A DNA stretch of 64,000 nucleotides from Acinetobacter terrestris (lineage in GTDB: Bacteria > Pseudomonadota > Gammaproteobacteria > Pseudomonadales > Moraxellaceae): assembly GCF_004331155.1 (NCBI RefSeq), contig NZ_SJNZ01000006.1, positions 60,627 to 124,626 on the forward strand, in the 5' to 3' direction. Every line of letters starts with the position of its first letter. Positions within the stretch are counted from its first letter, which is position 1. Below are positions 63,945 through 64,000 of this stretch, one piece after another. Position numbers and translations under genes: made by a program. A model generated the notes under the pieces. It searched no databases and had not been told where the DNA came from. It saw only the letters and a list, made by a program, of their open reading frames with translations.

Positions 63945-64000
63945 ACAACTGTTTATGGATACTTGCTCGGGTCTTATCTTGCGGAACAGTGTTCCTCATG

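Overview
This window is bacterial chromosome, about 40% GC by eye. Gene content and order (split pntAA-pntAB-pntB, gacS/cysM/rlmD/relA block, RelA without HD residues, yciB-yciI pair, aryl polyene cluster) suggest a gammaproteobacterium of the genus Acinetobacter or a close relative. The species cannot be fixed from the window. Coding density is high, and no transposase, integrase, phage gene or CRISPR array is visible. The right edge enters the 3' end of an rRNA operon on the minus strand (5S rRNA plus terminator).

Layout. 1-1.9 kb: the start of a gene leaving the window, a soluble-looking sensor histidine kinase and tRNA-Leu(CAA). 1.9-10.2 kb (+): queA, a DUF3137/LemA/unknown trio, then tgt-yajC-secD-secF (queuosine tRNA modification and Sec translocation). 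10.3-27.1 kb (-): one tightly packed cluster of 19 genes, mostly overlapping or a few bases apart, that reads as an aryl polyene (APE) type II polyketide pathway. It holds two complete ketosynthases, a half-size chain-length factor, a ketoreductase, two hotdog dehydratases (one fused to an acyl-activating ligase), two ACPs, an MIO ammonia-lyase for an aryl starter, a thioesterase, a halogenase-type flavoenzyme, two acyltransferases, a glycosyltransferase, a LolA-like carrier, an MMPL exporter, a DUF3261 lipoprotein, a membrane protein and a small secreted protein. 27.3-35.8 kb: relA, rlmD, an exonuclease and cysM (-), then the hybrid kinase gacS/barA (+). 35.9-38.9 kb (+): a crotonase, a 3-hydroxyisobutyrate-dehydrogenase-like enzyme, a hydroxypyruvate-isomerase-like protein and rsfS. 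39-44.2 kb (-): an unknown gene, amtB behind a well-formed sigma-54 promoter, and the three-gene transhydrogenase pnt operon. 44.3-45.2 kb: AT-rich, no convincing gene. 45.2-63.7 kb: transporters, an RX4H HEPN-like protein, dusA, a cytochrome b562-like protein, coaBC, radC, a bestrophin-like protein, a PHP phosphoesterase, yciB, yciI, mnmC, rhodanese, yajQ, thioesterases, trxC, a hydrolase, a tiny lipoprotein and a dihydrolipoyl-dehydrogenase-like protein.

The most informative region is the APE cluster. Its two dehydratase hotdog domains have complementary losses of the catalytic His and Glu, which suggests an obligate heterodimer with one working site. Its flavoenzyme keeps the WxWxIP motif and a candidate lysine of flavin halogenases, and no methyltransferase gene is present. 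These three traits make testable predictions about the product. APE clusters are a known class, so nothing here is claimed as a wholly new system. Smaller finds are the sigma-54 promoter of amtB, two hairpins that would cover ribosome binding sites, a 15-bp tandem repeat inside a lipoprotein gene and a 34-residue lipoprotein gene.
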